A DNA stretch of 64,000 bases from Thalassotalea nanhaiensis. GTDB taxonomy: Bacteria > Pseudomonadota > Gammaproteobacteria > Enterobacterales > Alteromonadaceae. The stretch lies in the NCBI RefSeq assembly GCF_031583575.1, contig NZ_CP134146.1, positions 2,728,001 through 2,792,000 of the forward strand. Direction: 5' to 3'. The notes beneath the pieces are model-generated. The model saw only the letters and a list, made by a program, of their open reading frames with translations. It searched no databases and was not told the origin of the DNA. A program made the position numbers and the translations under genes. Below, piece by piece: positions 21,202 through 31,510 of this stretch. Positions within the stretch are counted from its first letter, which is position 1. Each line of letters opens with the position of its first letter.

Positions 21202-21957
21202 TTATTGTGCTTTTACCTGTTCACCGGTTTTACCAAAGCGTCTTTCTCTACTAGAGAAAGAAATAAGCGCGTCTTTAAACGCTTCCTTGTTAAAGTCGGG
21301 CCATAATTCATCAGTAAAGAAAAATTCGCTGTAAGCCGCCTGCCAAAGCAAGAAGTTACTGATACGATAATCCCCACCGGTTCTGATCAATAAGTCAAGA
21401 TCAGGTAAATGCGATAAATTAATATATTGATTAAGCATTTGCTCATCAATATCTGCTACGTTGATGTCGCCTTTAACCGCGAGTTGAGCTATTTTTTTTG
21501 TTGCCTGGCTAATATCCCAACGTCCACCGTAATTGGCGGCGACAGATAAAACCAATGCATCATTATTTTTAGTTAGTTGCTCTGCATCATTTATTTTTTC
21601 TTGTAATTTTTCTGAAAAGCGAGATTTATCACCAATCATTTGAAAACGGATATTGTTTTTATGCAGCTTTTTAACCTCTCGGGTTAAAACAAACATAAAC
21701 AAATCCATTAACACACTAACCTCTTCTTGCGGTCTTAGCCAATTTTCACTGCTAAAAGCAAAAAGAGTTAAGGCTTTTACACCTAATTCTCGAGCGCCAC
21801 TCACGCAGTCTCGTACTGATTGTACGCCTGCACGGTGTCCAGCAACACGACCTTTACCTCGTAATTGCGCCCAACGCCCGTTACCATCCATGATAATTGC
21901 CACATGTTGTGGTAAAGGCATTTGTTCACTATTATTTTTTAATTCAATAGTCGTCAC
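21202..21957 (-). CDS. uppS: (2E,6E)-farnesyl-diphosphate-specific undecaprenyl diphosphate synthase
   Basis: UppS adds eight isoprene units to farnesyl diphosphate, giving the undecaprenyl carrier for peptidoglycan and LPS. The [22 protein letters not shown] motif contains the catalytic Asp24. The second substrate-binding region ([24 protein letters not shown]) lies near the C-terminus. The start is a GTG; an ATG 12 codons in would also keep the active site but lacks a clear ribosome binding site. Confidence 0.96.
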   Translation of the reverse strand: MTTIELKNNSEQMPLPQHVAIIMDGNGRWAQLRGKGRVAGHRAGVQSVRDCVSGARELGVKALTLFAFSSENWLRPQEEVSVLMDLFMFVLTREVKKLHKNNIRFQMIGDKSRFSEKLQEKINDAEQLTKNNDALVLSVAANYGGRWDISQATKKIAQLAVKGDINVADIDEQMLNQYINLSHLPDLDLLIRTGGDYRISNFLLWQAAYSEFFFTDELWPDFNKEAFKDALISFSSRERRFGKTGEQVKAQ

Positions 21958-22056
21958 ATAAGTTCCATTTTATAAAAATGCCGTAAACGGTAAATATTCT
22001 TAAACAGAATACATAGAGTTACGGCTTTAATAATAGATAATTTAATTATTTATAAA

Positions 22057-22614
22057 TTAAATTTCCATTAATTCTTTTTCTTTTGCAGCAGCTAAATCAT
22101 CTGCTTGCTTGATGTATTCATTAGTAATTTTTTGAATCTCATCTTCAGCTTGACGTGACTCATCATCACTGATTTCTTTTTCTTTATTTAAAGATTTAAT
22201 GTCTGAATTCGCATCACGACGGATATTACGAATAGCAACTTTACCACCTTCAATTTCACCGCCAACAACTTTAACTAGATCACGACGACGTTCCTCAGTT
22301 AGTGGAGGTAAAGGAATTCGAATTAATGTGCCCTGTGATGATGGGTTTAAACCTAAATCAGACTTTAATATTGCTTTTTCAACAGCGCCAATCATGGTTT
22401 TATCAAATACAGAAATTGCGATAGTACGAGCGTCTGGTGTAGAAACACTACCTACTTGGCTTAACGGAGAATCAACACCGTAATACTCAACAGTAATGTT
22501 ATCTAATAGAGAAGTATGAGCGCGACCCGTTCTAATTTTATTTAATTGGCCTTTTAAAGCTTCAATACTTTTACCCATACGAGTTTTAGCATCTTGTTTA
22601 ATTTCGTTAATCAA
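22057..22614 (-). CDS. frr: Ribosome recycling factor
   Basis: Frr splits post-termination ribosomes together with EF-G. The 185-residue sequence begins [32 protein letters not shown] and contains [15 protein letters not shown], both diagnostic of the three-helix bundle domain. It is in the conserved pyrH-frr-uppS order. Confidence 0.98.
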   Translation of the reverse strand: MINEIKQDAKTRMGKSIEALKGQLNKIRTGRAHTSLLDNITVEYYGVDSPLSQVGSVSTPDARTIAISVFDKTMIGAVEKAILKSDLGLNPSSQGTLIRIPLPPLTEERRRDLVKVVGGEIEGGKVAIRNIRRDANSDIKSLNKEKEISDDESRQAEDEIQKITNEYIKQADDLAAAKEKELMEI

Positions 22615-22647
22615 AATGTAGTTCCTTTTTACTTTTAGTTATTGCTA

Positions 22648-22681
22648 TAGAAAGCAAGCCGTTGTTCTGTATTGCTTTCTA
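22648..22681 (-). terminator. Inverted repeat between pyrH and frr
   Basis: TAGAAAGCAA at 22648-22657 and TTGCTTTCTA at 22672-22681 form a perfect 10-bp stem with a 14-base loop. It lies in the 91-base pyrH-frr gap. No good T tract follows on the minus strand, so it may be an attenuator or RNA-processing hairpin rather than a full terminator. Confidence 0.4.
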
Positions 22682-22705
22682 TAAATAAATTTTAATTTTT
22701 AGTGC

Positions 22706-23449
22706 TTATTTACTAAAATTTTCACTATGGTCAATTACTGTACCTTCAGTACCGCCCATAATAATTGATTTTAACGCACCTTCTCTATTCATGTTAAATA
22801 CACGAATTGGCATTGAATGATCGCGTGCTAGTGTAAACGCAGCTAAATCCATCACTTTCAATTCTTTATCTAGAATTTCGTCATAAGTTAAATGAGAGTA
22901 TAGTTCTGCATCAGGATTTGTAACAGGATCAGCAGAATAGATACCATCTACCTTAGTACCTTTAAATACAGCATCAGCATCGATTTCGATGCCACGTAAA
23001 CATGCTGCAGAGTCTGTAGTAAAGAAAGGGTTACCTGTGCCCGCAGAGAAAATTACTACACGACCAGATTTTAATAGGCTAATTGCTTCTGCCCAGTTAT
23101 AGCTGTCACAAACACCCGTTAAATCGATTGCTGACATTAAACGTGCATTAACAAAAGCACGGTGAAGTGCATCTCGCATAGCTAAACCATTCATAACGGT
23201 GGCAAGCATGCCCATTTGGTCGCCTACAACACGATTCATTCCGGCTTCTGCAAGGCCTGCACCACGGAATAAATTACCACCACCAATAACTAAACCTACC
23301 TGAACGCCCATCTCAATTAATTCTTTGATTTCTTGGGCCATACGATCAAGCACTTTAGGATCGATACCAAAGCCTTCCTCACCCATTAGGGCTTCACCAC
23401 TAAGTTTTAGTAAAATACGACGATAATTTGTTTTTGGGTTGACGCTCAT
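22706..23449 (-). CDS. pyrH: UMP kinase
   Basis: PyrH phosphorylates UMP to UDP and belongs to the amino-acid-kinase fold. Evidence is [11 protein letters not shown] at the N-terminus, [13 protein letters not shown], and [31 protein letters not shown] in the C-terminal half. It is 247 residues long, between tsf and frr as usual. Confidence 0.98.
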   Translation of the reverse strand: MSVNPKTNYRRILLKLSGEALMGEEGFGIDPKVLDRMAQEIKELIEMGVQVGLVIGGGNLFRGAGLAEAGMNRVVGDQMGMLATVMNGLAMRDALHRAFVNARLMSAIDLTGVCDSYNWAEAISLLKSGRVVIFSAGTGNPFFTTDSAACLRGIEIDADAVFKGTKVDGIYSADPVTNPDAELYSHLTYDEILDKELKVMDLAAFTLARDHSMPIRVFNMNREGALKSIIMGGTEGTVIDHSENFSK

Positions 23450-23616
23450 AAAATAAACAATCCTGTGATAAATGGGGGATCAGGTCAAAAAATAACCGAA
23501 ATTCAAATGCCTAATCGAATCGGGCTATTTTAATACCAATTGAAGTAATTATCTACTGATAAAAACAGAAAGTATATCATCCATGGTTTTTCTGTATATA
23601 GCCCGCTTCGGAGCAT

Positions 23617-23653
23617 AAAAAAAGCCCTGTCATTTTCATGACAGGGCTTTTTA
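23617..23653 (-). terminator. Rho-independent terminator after tsf
   Basis: A strong GC-rich stem (AAAAGCCCTGTCA with TGACAGGGCTTTT), with a six-base loop and flanking A and T tracts, lies about 30 bases past the tsf stop. It separates rpsB-tsf from pyrH-frr. Confidence 0.92.
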
Positions 23654-23682
23654 TTTATATAATTTAAAGATAAATCTTTAAA

Positions 23683-24534
23683 TTAGTTGCCAGCCTTAGC
23701 AGCAGCGATTTGTGCTTCAACTTCAGCAGCAAAATCTTCTTCTTTCTTCTCAATACCTTCACCTACTTCTAGACGAACGAAAGAAGAAACAGTTAAACCT
23801 TTCTCTTTAAGAATGTCACCAACAGAACGCTTTGGTTCCATGATGAAAGCTTGACCTGTTAAAGAAATTTCACCAGTAAATTTCTTCATACGACCAGTAA
23901 CCATTTTCTCAGCGATTTCAGCAGGCTTGCCTTCGTTCATCGCGATTTCGATTTGGATAGCTTTTTCTTTTTCAACAACTTCAGCTGGTACGTCAGTTGG
24001 ATTAACGTATTCAGGCTTAGAAGCAGCAACATGCATTGCAATGTGCTTTAATGATTCAGCGTCGCCTTCACCAGCAACAACTACACCAATGTTGCCACCG
24101 TGAATGTAAGATGCAGCTGCACCTTCAACATAAGATACACGACGAACATTGATGTTTTCACCAATTTTAGCAACAAGTGCAACACGAGTTTCTTCGAATT
24201 GAGCTTGTAACTCTTCGATTGAAACGTTGTTAGCAGCAGCAGCATCAGCTACTTCGTTAGCAAATGCTAAGAAGTTACCGTCTTTAGCTACGAAGTCAGT
24301 TTGACAGTTAACTTCTACTAATGCAGCAACACCATTGTTTTCTTTAATGATGATTGCGCCTTCAGCAGCAATGTTACCCGCTTTTTTAGCAGCTTTAGCT
24401 TGACCAGACTTACGCATGTTATCAATTGCAAGTTCGATGTCACCATCAGTTTCTTGTAAAGCTTTTTTACAATCCATCATGCCCGCGCCAGTGCGGTCAC
24501 GAAGTTCTTTAACTTGTTTAGCAGTAATTGCCAT
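23683..24534 (-). CDS. tsf: Elongation factor Ts
   Basis: EF-Ts is the nucleotide exchange factor for EF-Tu. The N-terminal UBA-like part begins [25 protein letters not shown] and the core contains the diagnostic QTDFVAKD segment near residue 80. The 283 residues match the family. It follows rpsB by 86 bases. Confidence 0.98.
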   Translation of the reverse strand: MAITAKQVKELRDRTGAGMMDCKKALQETDGDIELAIDNMRKSGQAKAAKKAGNIAAEGAIIIKENNGVAALVEVNCQTDFVAKDGNFLAFANEVADAAAANNVSIEELQAQFEETRVALVAKIGENINVRRVSYVEGAAASYIHGGNIGVVVAGEGDAESLKHIAMHVAASKPEYVNPTDVPAEVVEKEKAIQIEIAMNEGKPAEIAEKMVTGRMKKFTGEISLTGQAFIMEPKRSVGDILKEKGLTVSSFVRLEVGEGIEKKEEDFAAEVEAQIAAAKAGN

Positions 24535-24567
24535 GAGTTAATTCCTTAAATATCTGTAATTAATTAG

Positions 24568-24591
24568 AAAGAGGCTCAAATGAACCTCTTT
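24568..24591 (-). promoter_or_regulatory. Small hairpin in the rpsB-tsf gap
   Basis: AAAGAGG at 24568-24574 pairs with CCTCTTT at 24585-24591 around a 10-base loop. Its place between the two cistrons suggests a partial terminator or RNA-stability element that sets the S2 to EF-Ts ratio; this is inference from position. Confidence 0.35.
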
Positions 24592-24620
24592 AGAAGAAAA
24601 TATTAAATCGAAAGATTTAA

Positions 24621-25349
24621 TTATTCAGCTTCAACAAAACCGTCTTTTTCAGCAGCTACTGCGATGTTAGTTTCGCGACCTTCGATTACAGCGTTAGCAG
24701 CTGAATCAAGGTATAAGCTAACTGCGCGGATAGCATCATCGTTACCAGGTACGATGTAATCAACACCGTCTGGGTTCGAGTTTGTATCAACAACAGAAAT
24801 TACAGGGATACCTAAGTTGTTAGCTTCTTTGATAGCAATGTGTTCATGATCAGCATCGATGATGAATAAAGCATCAGGAAGACCGCCCATGTTTTTGATA
24901 CCACCAAGGCTTTTCTCAAGCTTGTCCATTTCACGAGTACGCATTAATGCTTCTTTCTTAGTAAGAGCATCAAAAGTACCGTCTTGGCTTTGGCTTTCTA
25001 AATCTTTAAGACGTTTGATAGATTGACGTACTGTTTTCCAGTTAGTCAACATACCACCTAACCATCTGTGGTTAACGTAGAATTGATCAGATTTAAGTGC
25101 AGCTTCTTTAACTGCATCGCTAGCAGCACGCTTAGTACCAACAAATAAAACTTTACCTTTTTTAGAAGAAACGCCTTCTAAAAAGCTTAACGCTTCGTTA
25201 AACATAGGAACAGTTTGTTCTAAGTTGATGATATGAACTTTGTCACGAGCACCAAAAATGTATGATTTCATTTTTGGGTTCCAGTAACGAGTTTTGTGAC
25301 CGAAGTGAACACCGGCCTTAAGCATGTCGCGCATTGATACGTTTGGCAT
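24621..25349 (-). CDS. rpsB: 30S ribosomal protein S2
   Basis: S2 joins late to the small ribosomal subunit. The family sequence begins [27 protein letters not shown] and contains [21 protein letters not shown] and [23 protein letters not shown] chose the ATG at 25349 (242 residues), with AGAGGAA upstream. An upstream in-frame start at 25427 would translate 26 leader residues that are not part of S2. Confidence 0.97.
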   Translation of the reverse strand: MPNVSMRDMLKAGVHFGHKTRYWNPKMKSYIFGARDKVHIINLEQTVPMFNEALSFLEGVSSKKGKVLFVGTKRAASDAVKEAALKSDQFYVNHRWLGGMLTNWKTVRQSIKRLKDLESQSQDGTFDALTKKEALMRTREMDKLEKSLGGIKNMGGLPDALFIIDADHEHIAIKEANNLGIPVISVVDTNSNPDGVDYIVPGNDDAIRAVSLYLDSAANAVIEGRETNIAVAAEKDGFVEAE

Positions 25350-25440
25350 TTTAAATTCCTCTGGGGTTAAGCGTTCATACATTCCATATTTCCGACCTAT
25401 TGTTACCATCAAGCTGGTAACAGGCACCCCGGAATATGTT
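25350..25440 (-). promoter_or_regulatory. rpsB leader RNA with stem-loop (candidate S2 autoregulatory site)
   Basis: The 5' leader holds a perfect stem GTTACCA/TGGTAAC at 25402-25421, about 55 bases before the start codon. A purine-rich stretch and the AGAGGAA ribosome binding site follow. In E. coli the rpsB-tsf operon is repressed by S2 binding to its leader, so an equivalent is expected here. The sequence shows only the hairpin; the regulatory role is inferred. Confidence 0.45.
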
Positions 25441-25598
25441 TGCCGAATGTATGTGAGTTTAATATTAAATTGTGCGAATAATTTCGCATCAAAATTGCTA
25501 AATATTTAGCGTTTGTCACCTCAAAGCAAAATGGCTTTTTCAGTGAGCGGCGTTTTATACCACTTTTGAGGTTAAAAATAAAGGAAAAACTGCATTAA

Positions 25599-25740
25599 AG
25601 ACGAGAAAAATAGCAACAAGAAACGAAGGGCTGCGTGAGCATGAAGTAATAATGATATTAGCTTACTTATATAAATAGTTGTCTATTCTTAATGGACAGT
25701 AAAAAACGTGTTTGATCTTCGTCTCTAGTTTCTCGTTTCT
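25599..25740. repeat. Second GAAACGA-type inverted-repeat element in the rpsB-map gap
   Basis: The left arm at 25599-25628 and the right arm at 25717-25740 are imperfect inverted copies; the right arm read in reverse is AGAAACGAGAAAC then TAGAGACGAAG. They enclose about 90 A/T-rich bases with no coding frame. The arms match those of the element at 5566-5773. The rest of the 488-base rpsB-map gap holds the rpsB leader and the unplaced promoters of both genes. Confidence 0.55.
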
Positions 25741-25837
25741 TTTGTGTTATTTGCTGTTCTAAGTTATTATTTCTGCAATTATTAGTAAGTAAATAAGCGT
25801 AATAAAAATAAACGCTTTTAGCCCTTAAAGGAAAACA

Positions 25838-26683
25838 ATGAGTATTGCCATAAAAACTCAGGATGAAATTGAAAAAATGCGTGTTGCTGGAAAGTTAGCG
25901 GCTCGTACACTAGACATGATAGAACCGTTTGTAAAAGCGGGCGTTACTACCGATGAACTCGATGCTATTTGTGCAAAGTTTACTGCAGAAAATAACGCTT
26001 TGGCTGCGCCTTTAAATTATGGTGCTGATCAAAATGGCGACGGTGGCTTTCCAAAATCTATTTGTACATCAGTAAATCATGTTGTTTGTCACGGTATTCC
26101 TTCTGAGCAAACTTTAAAAGATGGCGATATAATCAACATCGATATCACCTGTAAAATTTGTTTAGATCCTGAAGATACACCTGAAGCTGATAAAAAATAT
26201 TATCATGGTGATACCTCTAAAATGTTTTTAGTTGGTAATGTGAGTCCTGAAAATCGCCGCTTATGTCGAATTACTCAGGAAAGCCTTTATGCTTCTATGC
26301 GTAAAGTGAAGCCAGGTACAAAATTTTCTGAAATTGGTGCAACAATACAAAAGTACATTAAAAAGTCAGGCCGATACGGCATTGTAAAAGATTTTTGTGG
26401 CCATGGTATTGGTTCAGTATTTCATGAAGAACCGCAAATTTTGCATTATAAAAATGCCGATAACCGTAAAATGCAAGCCGGTATGATTTTCACTATCGAA
26501 CCAATGATTAATTCTGGTAAAGGTGGAACCAAGCTTGATCAGGATGATGGTTGGACTGCTTACACCATAGATAGCAAAAACTCCGCGCAATGGGAACATA
26601 CAATATTAGTGACCAAAACAGGTTGCGAAGTATTAACCCATCGCGATGAAGAAAAAGATATCTCTAGAATAATGAATAACTAA
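25838..26683 (+). CDS. map: Type I methionine aminopeptidase
   Basis: Map removes the initiator methionine from new proteins. All five metal ligands are visible: Asp102, Asp125, His189 (CGHGIG), Glu221 (IEPM) and Glu253 (WEHT). The protein is 281 residues, longer than the usual 264. Much of the excess is an extra segment between the two Asp ligands (about residues 105-121, with a Cys-x-x-Cys and several acidic residues). The AAAGGA site precedes the ATG. It is divergent from rpsB, as in E. coli. Confidence 0.95.
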   Translation: MSIAIKTQDEIEKMRVAGKLAARTLDMIEPFVKAGVTTDELDAICAKFTAENNALAAPLNYGADQNGDGGFPKSICTSVNHVVCHGIPSEQTLKDGDIINIDITCKICLDPEDTPEADKKYYHGDTSKMFLVGNVSPENRRLCRITQESLYASMRKVKPGTKFSEIGATIQKYIKKSGRYGIVKDFCGHGIGSVFHEEPQILHYKNADNRKMQAGMIFTIEPMINSGKGGTKLDQDDGWTAYTIDSKNSAQWEHTILVTKTGCEVLTHRDEEKDISRIMNN

Positions 26684-26691
26684 TAAACCAT

Positions 26692-26717
26692 AAAACGGCC
26701 AATTACTTGGCCGTTTT
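26692..26717 (+). terminator. Rho-independent terminator of map
   Basis: AAAACGGCCAA and TTGGCCGTTTT form an 11-bp stem with a 4-base loop, starting nine bases past the map stop; the descending arm ends in T residues. Confidence 0.88.
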
Positions 26718-26791
26718 GCGTTTTAATAGATAGCAAACACTGATCCTTTTCTGACATTAACTTCAACAACGTAAAAATAAGAAGACCTGCA

Positions 26792-29413
26792 TTGTTAAAT
26801 AACCCGATAATACCAACTCACTTAACCAGTAAATTAGCCCCCGCTGCTGCCATGCTAACAACCGCAGAGCTTGTTGATTTAGGTAGTCAATTTTATCAAT
26901 GGTTAACAGAGTCTTTCGACATCATTGAAGTAACTGAACTGGTACATGCCCGTGCTGACTTTGTTGATCAAGTTTTGCAAAAGGTTTGGTGCCAACATCA
27001 TTTGGACGAACATCAAATAGCCTTAATAGCCGTTGGTGGCTATGGCCGTGGAGAATTACACCCACATTCAGATGTTGACATTCTTATTCTGACTCAAGAA
27101 AAGGTCAGTGCTGAAGTTGAAGAGTTTATTGGCAAATTTATTACTGAACTTTGGGATATTCGATTAGATATTGGTCACAGCGTGCGCAGTGTTAAAGAAT
27201 GTGTAAAGCGAGCAAACGCTGACGTTACTATTGCAACAAACTTATTAGAGTCACGAAGAATATGCGGCAACCAGCAACTTGAAGAGCAATTAAAGCCGCA
27301 TATACAGAGTGCAAAGTTTTGGCCGTCAGACAAATTTTTTGTCGCTAAACGAGATGAACAAAAAAAGCGCCATCAACAGTATAAAGGCGCAGCCTACACT
27401 CTTGAACCAAATTTGAAAGCTAACCCTGGTGGTTTACGAGACATACAAACCATTAGTTGGGTAGCAAAACGTCACTTTTTAGCCGACACGCTGGAAGAGC
27501 TAGTTGCTCATAAATATCTTTCTGAAAATGAGTTTTCAGAATTAGATGAATGTCAGGACTATTTATGGCGTATGCGTTTCTGCTTACATTTAGTCGCTAA
27601 CCGCAGTGAAAACAGGCTACTGTTTGATCATCAAGGCGCGGTTGCTAAAATGATGGGCTTTGGTGACGATGGTAAACCAGCAGTAGAACGAATGATGAAA
27701 CGATTTTTTCGAATCATCAACTCGGTAAATGAACTCAATGAAATGTTATTACAACATTTTAAACAAGGCATTCTCGGTGCCAATGATAGCGAGAACATTG
27801 TTGAACTTGACGATCACTTTTCACTTGTTGGAGATTTAATTCGAGTTAAAAACAAACGCAAGTTCATGCGACCTAAAACCATGATGATGCTGTTTTTAAT
27901 GATAGCTAAAACCCCTGAAGTAAAAGGTATACACTCCGACTCGATACGTTTATTGCGTAACTCACGTCGCCGATTAATTGGTGGCTTAAACGACTATGCT
28001 GAATGCCGTCGTATTTTCATGGAGTTTATCAAGCACCCAAATGGACTTGGTCGATCGTTTAACCTAATGCATCGTCATGAAATACTGGGCAGTTATTTAC
28101 CCGAATGGCAAAGTATCGTAGGGCAAATGCAGTTTGATTTATTTCATGCTTATTCTGTAGATGAGCACAGCTACCGTTTAATTAAAAATTTATATCGATT
28201 CAGCTTGCCTGAGCATAATCATGAATTTCCTTTATGTAGCAAAATAATGCAAAGAGTTCGTAAACCTGAACTACTCTATCTTGCCGGAATATTTCATGAT
28301 ATCGCCAAAGGCCGGGGTGGACGTCATAGTGAATTGGGCGCTGTAGATGCATTAGAGTTTGGTAAGTTACATCAACTTTCTGATCATGACTCTCGTTTGG
28401 TTTCTTGGTTGGTAAAACAGCACCTGCTTATGTCCGTTACCGCTCAACGTAAAGATATTTCAGATCCTGATGTAATAAAAGCATTTGGTGAAATCGTTCG
28501 TGATGAAGCGCAATTGGATTACTTATACTGTCTAACGGTTGCCGACATGCGAGCCACTAACGAAAGCTTGTGGAATAGTTGGAAAGCCAACCTGCTTGAA
28601 GAATTATACTTTGCCACCAAAGCAGCCTTTAGACGTGGATTAGAAAAGCCAGTAGAGCTTAGAACCAAAATTCGTGAAAACCAACAAAAAGCGCTGGAGT
28701 TACTTGATGCCGACGACATCAGTTCTGACGTAATAAAACCACTTTGGAAAGCATTTAAGCCAGATTACTTTTTGCGCTACTCGCCACAGCAGATAGCCTG
28801 GCATTGCCGATACATTATTAGTCACGACAAAAACAAGCCTTTAGTTTTAATCAGTGAAAAACCTTACCGTGGTGGTACAGAGGTATTTGTCTACACAAAA
28901 GACAAGCATAATATATTTGCAACCATTGTTACTTTGCTAGGTTTAAAAAAGCTGTCAATTCATGATGCAAAGATTTTAAGCTCAAAAGATGGTCACACCT
29001 TAAATACGTTTGTAATTCTTGATAGCAAAGGCCACCCAATAAAAGATAGCTATTTAGCTGACAATATTAAAACGTCATTAACTCAATACCTTAGCCAGGA
29101 TGAGCATATCGAATATGGCAAAATTCCAATGCCGAAAAAATATAAGCAATTTAACTTTCCAACGAGAGTAAGCTTTATCGAGCATAGTAATAAAAACGTT
29201 TCATCTCTTGAAATTAAGGCGATTGATAGACCTGGTTTATTGGCCGAAATAGGTAATGTATTTCAAAAATGTGAGCTTAATGTCCACATGGCAAAAATCA
29301 CCACGTTTGGTGAAAGAGCAGAAGATGTCTTTATTGTATCAAATAAAGATCATTTACCCCTTTCAACAACGGAACAAAATCAGTTAGAATCACTGCTCTG
29401 CGATATTAGCTAA
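26792..29413 (+). CDS. glnD: Bifunctional uridylyltransferase/uridylyl-removing enzyme GlnD
   Basis: GlnD senses glutamine and uridylylates or deuridylylates PII. The nucleotidyltransferase motif [19 protein letters not shown] is at about residues 82-100, with Asp94 and Asp96 as metal ligands. The HD hydrolase domain has [19 protein letters not shown] near residue 510. Two ACT domains lie at the C-terminus (from [17 protein letters not shown] and from [16 protein letters not shown]). The predicted start is a TTG without a strong ribosome binding site; an ATG 20 codons in would shorten the N-terminus. It lies downstream of map as in enterics. Confidence 0.95.
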   Translation: MLNNPIIPTHLTSKLAPAAAMLTTAELVDLGSQFYQWLTESFDIIEVTELVHARADFVDQVLQKVWCQHHLDEHQIALIAVGGYGRGELHPHSDVDILILTQEKVSAEVEEFIGKFITELWDIRLDIGHSVRSVKECVKRANADVTIATNLLESRRICGNQQLEEQLKPHIQSAKFWPSDKFFVAKRDEQKKRHQQYKGAAYTLEPNLKANPGGLRDIQTISWVAKRHFLADTLEELVAHKYLSENEFSELDECQDYLWRMRFCLHLVANRSENRLLFDHQGAVAKMMGFGDDGKPAVERMMKRFFRIINSVNELNEMLLQHFKQGILGANDSENIVELDDHFSLVGDLIRVKNKRKFMRPKTMMMLFLMIAKTPEVKGIHSDSIRLLRNSRRRLIGGLNDYAECRRIFMEFIKHPNGLGRSFNLMHRHEILGSYLPEWQSIVGQMQFDLFHAYSVDEHSYRLIKNLYRFSLPEHNHEFPLCSKIMQRVRKPELLYLAGIFHDIAKGRGGRHSELGAVDALEFGKLHQLSDHDSRLVSWLVKQHLLMSVTAQRKDISDPDVIKAFGEIVRDEAQLDYLYCLTVADMRATNESLWNSWKANLLEELYFATKAAFRRGLEKPVELRTKIRENQQKALELLDADDISSDVIKPLWKAFKPDYFLRYSPQQIAWHCRYIISHDKNKPLVLISEKPYRGGTEVFVYTKDKHNIFATIVTLLGLKKLSIHDAKILSSKDGHTLNTFVILDSKGHPIKDSYLADNIKTSLTQYLSQDEHIEYGKIPMPKKYKQFNFPTRVSFIEHSNKNVSSLEIKAIDRPGLLAEIGNVFQKCELNVHMAKITTFGERAEDVFIVSNKDHLPLSTTEQNQLESLLCDIS

Positions 29414-29430
29414 TTAAGCTATCGCAGGTG

Positions 29431-29606
29431 GTATACCCAAGCTTCTTTAAGATGCAGGATTCGGTTGAAATTAGAAACGTCTTTAGGTAAGACTTTGATT
29501 GAGAGAATGATTTTTCGCTTGTCAAAGTCAGTAACGCCAAAAAATCCTTTCTAAACAAATCCTTAGTGGATGTTTGGAGCTGATTGCTGAAGTGGTTTGG
29601 GTATAC
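29431..29606. mobile_element. MITE-like element between glnD and dapD
   Basis: GTATACCCAA at 29431-29440 and its exact inverse TTGGGTATAC at 29597-29606 bound a 176-base non-coding segment. The interior has features I recall from short interspersed repeats in marine Alteromonadales and Vibrionales (a TGCAGGATTCGG stretch near the left end and an AAAAAATCCTTTCTAAAC stretch). It encodes no protein, so any mobility would depend on a transposase elsewhere. It lies directly before the dapD ribosome binding site and may supply or disturb the dapD promoter. Confidence 0.6.
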
Positions 29607-29631
29607 TTATAAAATATATTTAGGAAAACTC

Positions 29632-30462
29632 ATGAGTACGTTAAAAGAAGTCATTGAATTAGCATTTGAAAACCGAGCAGACATTACGCCTAGTAGTGTT
29701 AGTGATGAAGTTAAAAATTCAGTATTTGCAGCCCTGCACTTATTAAATATCGGTGAAGCACGCGTTGCTGAAAAAGTAGATGGTGACTGGGTAGTGAATG
29801 AATGGCTTAAAAAAGCCGTTTTATTATCTTTCCGCATTTTAGAAAATGAAGTTATTGAGGACGGTGCCGGTAATGGTAAGTTTTTCGATAAAGTTCCAAT
29901 GAAATACAAAAACTATGACACAGCTCGTTTCGCTAAAGATGGCGTTCGTGTTGTTCCTGGCGCCTCAGTACGCACAGGTAGCTACATTGGTAAAGACGTT
30001 GTAGTAATGCCTTCGTTTGTAAACATTGGCGCTTTCATTGACGAAGGTACAATGGTTGATACATGGGCAACAGTAGGCTCATGTGCGCAAATTGGTAAAA
30101 ACGTACACTTGTCAGGTGGTGTAGGAATTGGTGGCGTTTTAGAGCCATTACAAGCTGGCCCTACAATCATTGGTGACAATTGTTTCATCGGCGCGCGTTC
30201 TGAAGTTGTTGAAGGCGTTATAGTTGAAGATGGTTGTGTTCTTTCAATGGGCGTATTCATTGGTCAATCTACCAAGATTTTTGATCGTGAAACTGGCGAA
30301 GTACACTATGGCCGCGTTCCTGCTGGATCTGTAGTTGTTCCTGGTAACTTACCTTCTAAGTGTGGTACTTACAGCTTATACGCTGCAATTATCGTTAAGA
30401 AAGTAGATGCAAAAACGCTAGGTAAAACCGGTCTTAACGAACTTCTACGTTCTATCGACTAA
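29632..30462 (+). CDS. dapD: 2,3,4,5-tetrahydropyridine-2,6-dicarboxylate N-succinyltransferase
   Basis: DapD succinylates tetrahydrodipicolinate in the lysine and diaminopimelate pathway. The protein is a trimeric left-handed beta-helix enzyme with [43 protein letters not shown] and [31 protein letters not shown] chose the ATG at 29632 (276 residues), preceded by AGGA; an upstream in-frame start would run into the repeat element. It follows glnD as in E. coli. Confidence 0.97.
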   Translation: MSTLKEVIELAFENRADITPSSVSDEVKNSVFAALHLLNIGEARVAEKVDGDWVVNEWLKKAVLLSFRILENEVIEDGAGNGKFFDKVPMKYKNYDTARFAKDGVRVVPGASVRTGSYIGKDVVVMPSFVNIGAFIDEGTMVDTWATVGSCAQIGKNVHLSGGVGIGGVLEPLQAGPTIIGDNCFIGARSEVVEGVIVEDGCVLSMGVFIGQSTKIFDRETGEVHYGRVPAGSVVVPGNLPSKCGTYSLYAAIIVKKVDAKTLGKTGLNELLRSID

Positions 30463-30484
30463 ATAGTCGAAAGTTTCAGAACAT

Positions 30485-30513
30485 TAAAAAAGGAGCTATT
30501 TGGCTCCTTTTTT
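30485..30513 (+). terminator. Rho-independent terminator of dapD
   Basis: AAAAAAGGAGC and GCTCCTTTTTT form a perfect 11-bp stem with a short loop and T tract, 22 bases past the dapD stop. The stretch from here to 30825 holds no gene. Near 30550-30690 there are repeat-like bits (a GGGATCTCCTTCAGTAA stretch resembling 51435-51455). Confidence 0.92.
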
Positions 30514-30732
30514 GTTAATAGCTGCGATACGTAATTAGACAAACCATTTCATCATCCCATCATGCTTTTGAGTGGGATCTCCTTCAGTAATAGAGTGCTT
30601 ATAAAGCTTAGAATTGATTTCTTTGTAGAGCCACAGTATACGGCAGGAGGTCCCTGACATCGCTACTGCTCTTCAGGGATGACGACGTACTTTTTCAAAG
30701 AATGTGTAGAACTCTTATTCGTTCTTACCAAA

Positions 30733-30789
30733 CCTTAACCTTTTCAGTACGTTAAGATCAATTTTGTGTCATAGATATGCGGTAATAGA
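30733..30789. repeat. Copy of a TTAACCTTTTCAGTA repeat (family of four in this window)
   Basis: The sequence from CCTTAACC through GTTAAGAT to GATATGCGGTAATAG matches 57173-57229 over about 57 bases with few changes. Shorter relatives are at 54069-54100 and 55386-55426. At 57.2 kb the same sequence encodes the last residues (YYRISMAQI) of an exported protein. Here only that C-terminal fragment remains, so this copy may be the remnant of a lost gene end. Confidence 0.6.
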
Positions 30790-30825
30790 TGAAGACTATA
30801 ACCTGACTGGGTATCTGTGTTTATT

Positions 30826-31113
30826 TTAAGATCGACAATGGGAAAAAGCTATTTCATAACTAACAGAGTAGCCACTAGAGCCCAAATAATCATCAACCCG
30901 ATTTGCACACCATTCCAATGCTTCTTCCTTACTTTCAAAAGTTTGATTTGGATTCCAGCATTGATTTAAATCCCACATTTGTTCCGCATATGTAGGAGCA
31001 TTAGATTCTGTTATTTGACAAGATCTATAATTAAACTCTTCTTTTTCTTTCTGTTTTTCGGCCTCACAAGCCAACAATGTTAATAAAATACTTAATAGCA
31101 TCAACTTTTTCAT
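30826..31113 (-). CDS. Small putative lipoprotein
   Basis: A 95-residue protein with a lipoprotein signal: MKKLMLLSILLTLLAC, with the lipid-anchored cysteine at residue 16. The mature part is acidic and charged, with four further cysteines. I do not recognise a family. It follows the next small exported protein by one base and is read in the same direction, so the two are probably co-expressed. Confidence 0.7.
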   Translation of the reverse strand: MKKLMLLSILLTLLACEAEKQKEKEEFNYRSCQITESNAPTYAEQMWDLNQCWNPNQTFESKEEALEWCANRVDDYLGSSGYSVSYEIAFSHCRS

Positions 31114-31114
31114 T

Positions 31115-31447
31115 CTATTTCCTAATATATTGGTTTAAGAAGAATTCGTTGAACACTATGCGATTTTGGCATGAGACTTCGAAATATTCATGGTCATTAT
31201 TTTTAATTTGAATTTCCAGTGTTTTATAACCTGAGCATTCGAATTTAACACCGGATGCAGGAGGTAAGTTAAACGTTTCTCCATAAATATCAATTTCAAC
31301 ATGTTCAGTTGAGAGATTTTGGATTGATAATTTTAATAAGTTTGTTTCAAATATTTCAATATTTTGCAGTGGAGGTGTGTAATCACTAGCCATTACATTC
31401 AACGATACAAGACAATAAAGAAAAACTGATTTATAACTAAATTTCAA
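31115..31447 (-). CDS. Small exported protein, unknown function
   Basis: A 110-residue protein with an N-terminal signal peptide (MKFSYKSVFLYCLVSLNVMAS). The mature part is beta-rich, with two cysteines that could form a disulfide. The LQNIEIFETNLLKLSIQNLSTEHVEIDIYGETFNLPP pattern suggests an immunoglobulin-like sandwich, but no family is recognised. It forms a pair with the downstream lipoprotein. Confidence 0.65.
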   Translation of the reverse strand: MKFSYKSVFLYCLVSLNVMASDYTPPLQNIEIFETNLLKLSIQNLSTEHVEIDIYGETFNLPPASGVKFECSGYKTLEIQIKNNDHEYFEVSCQNRIVFNEFFLNQYIRK

Positions 31448-31510
31448 ACAACCTCCCGCTTTGAATGTTCGTTGTACTTTTACTTAACTCGTATAGGTCT
31501 CTTGTTCGCT

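Noticed and set aside
25350-25427. Longer rpsB reading frame
   Set aside because: The extra 26 residues are not part of S2, and the region holds the leader hairpin and the true ribosome binding site.
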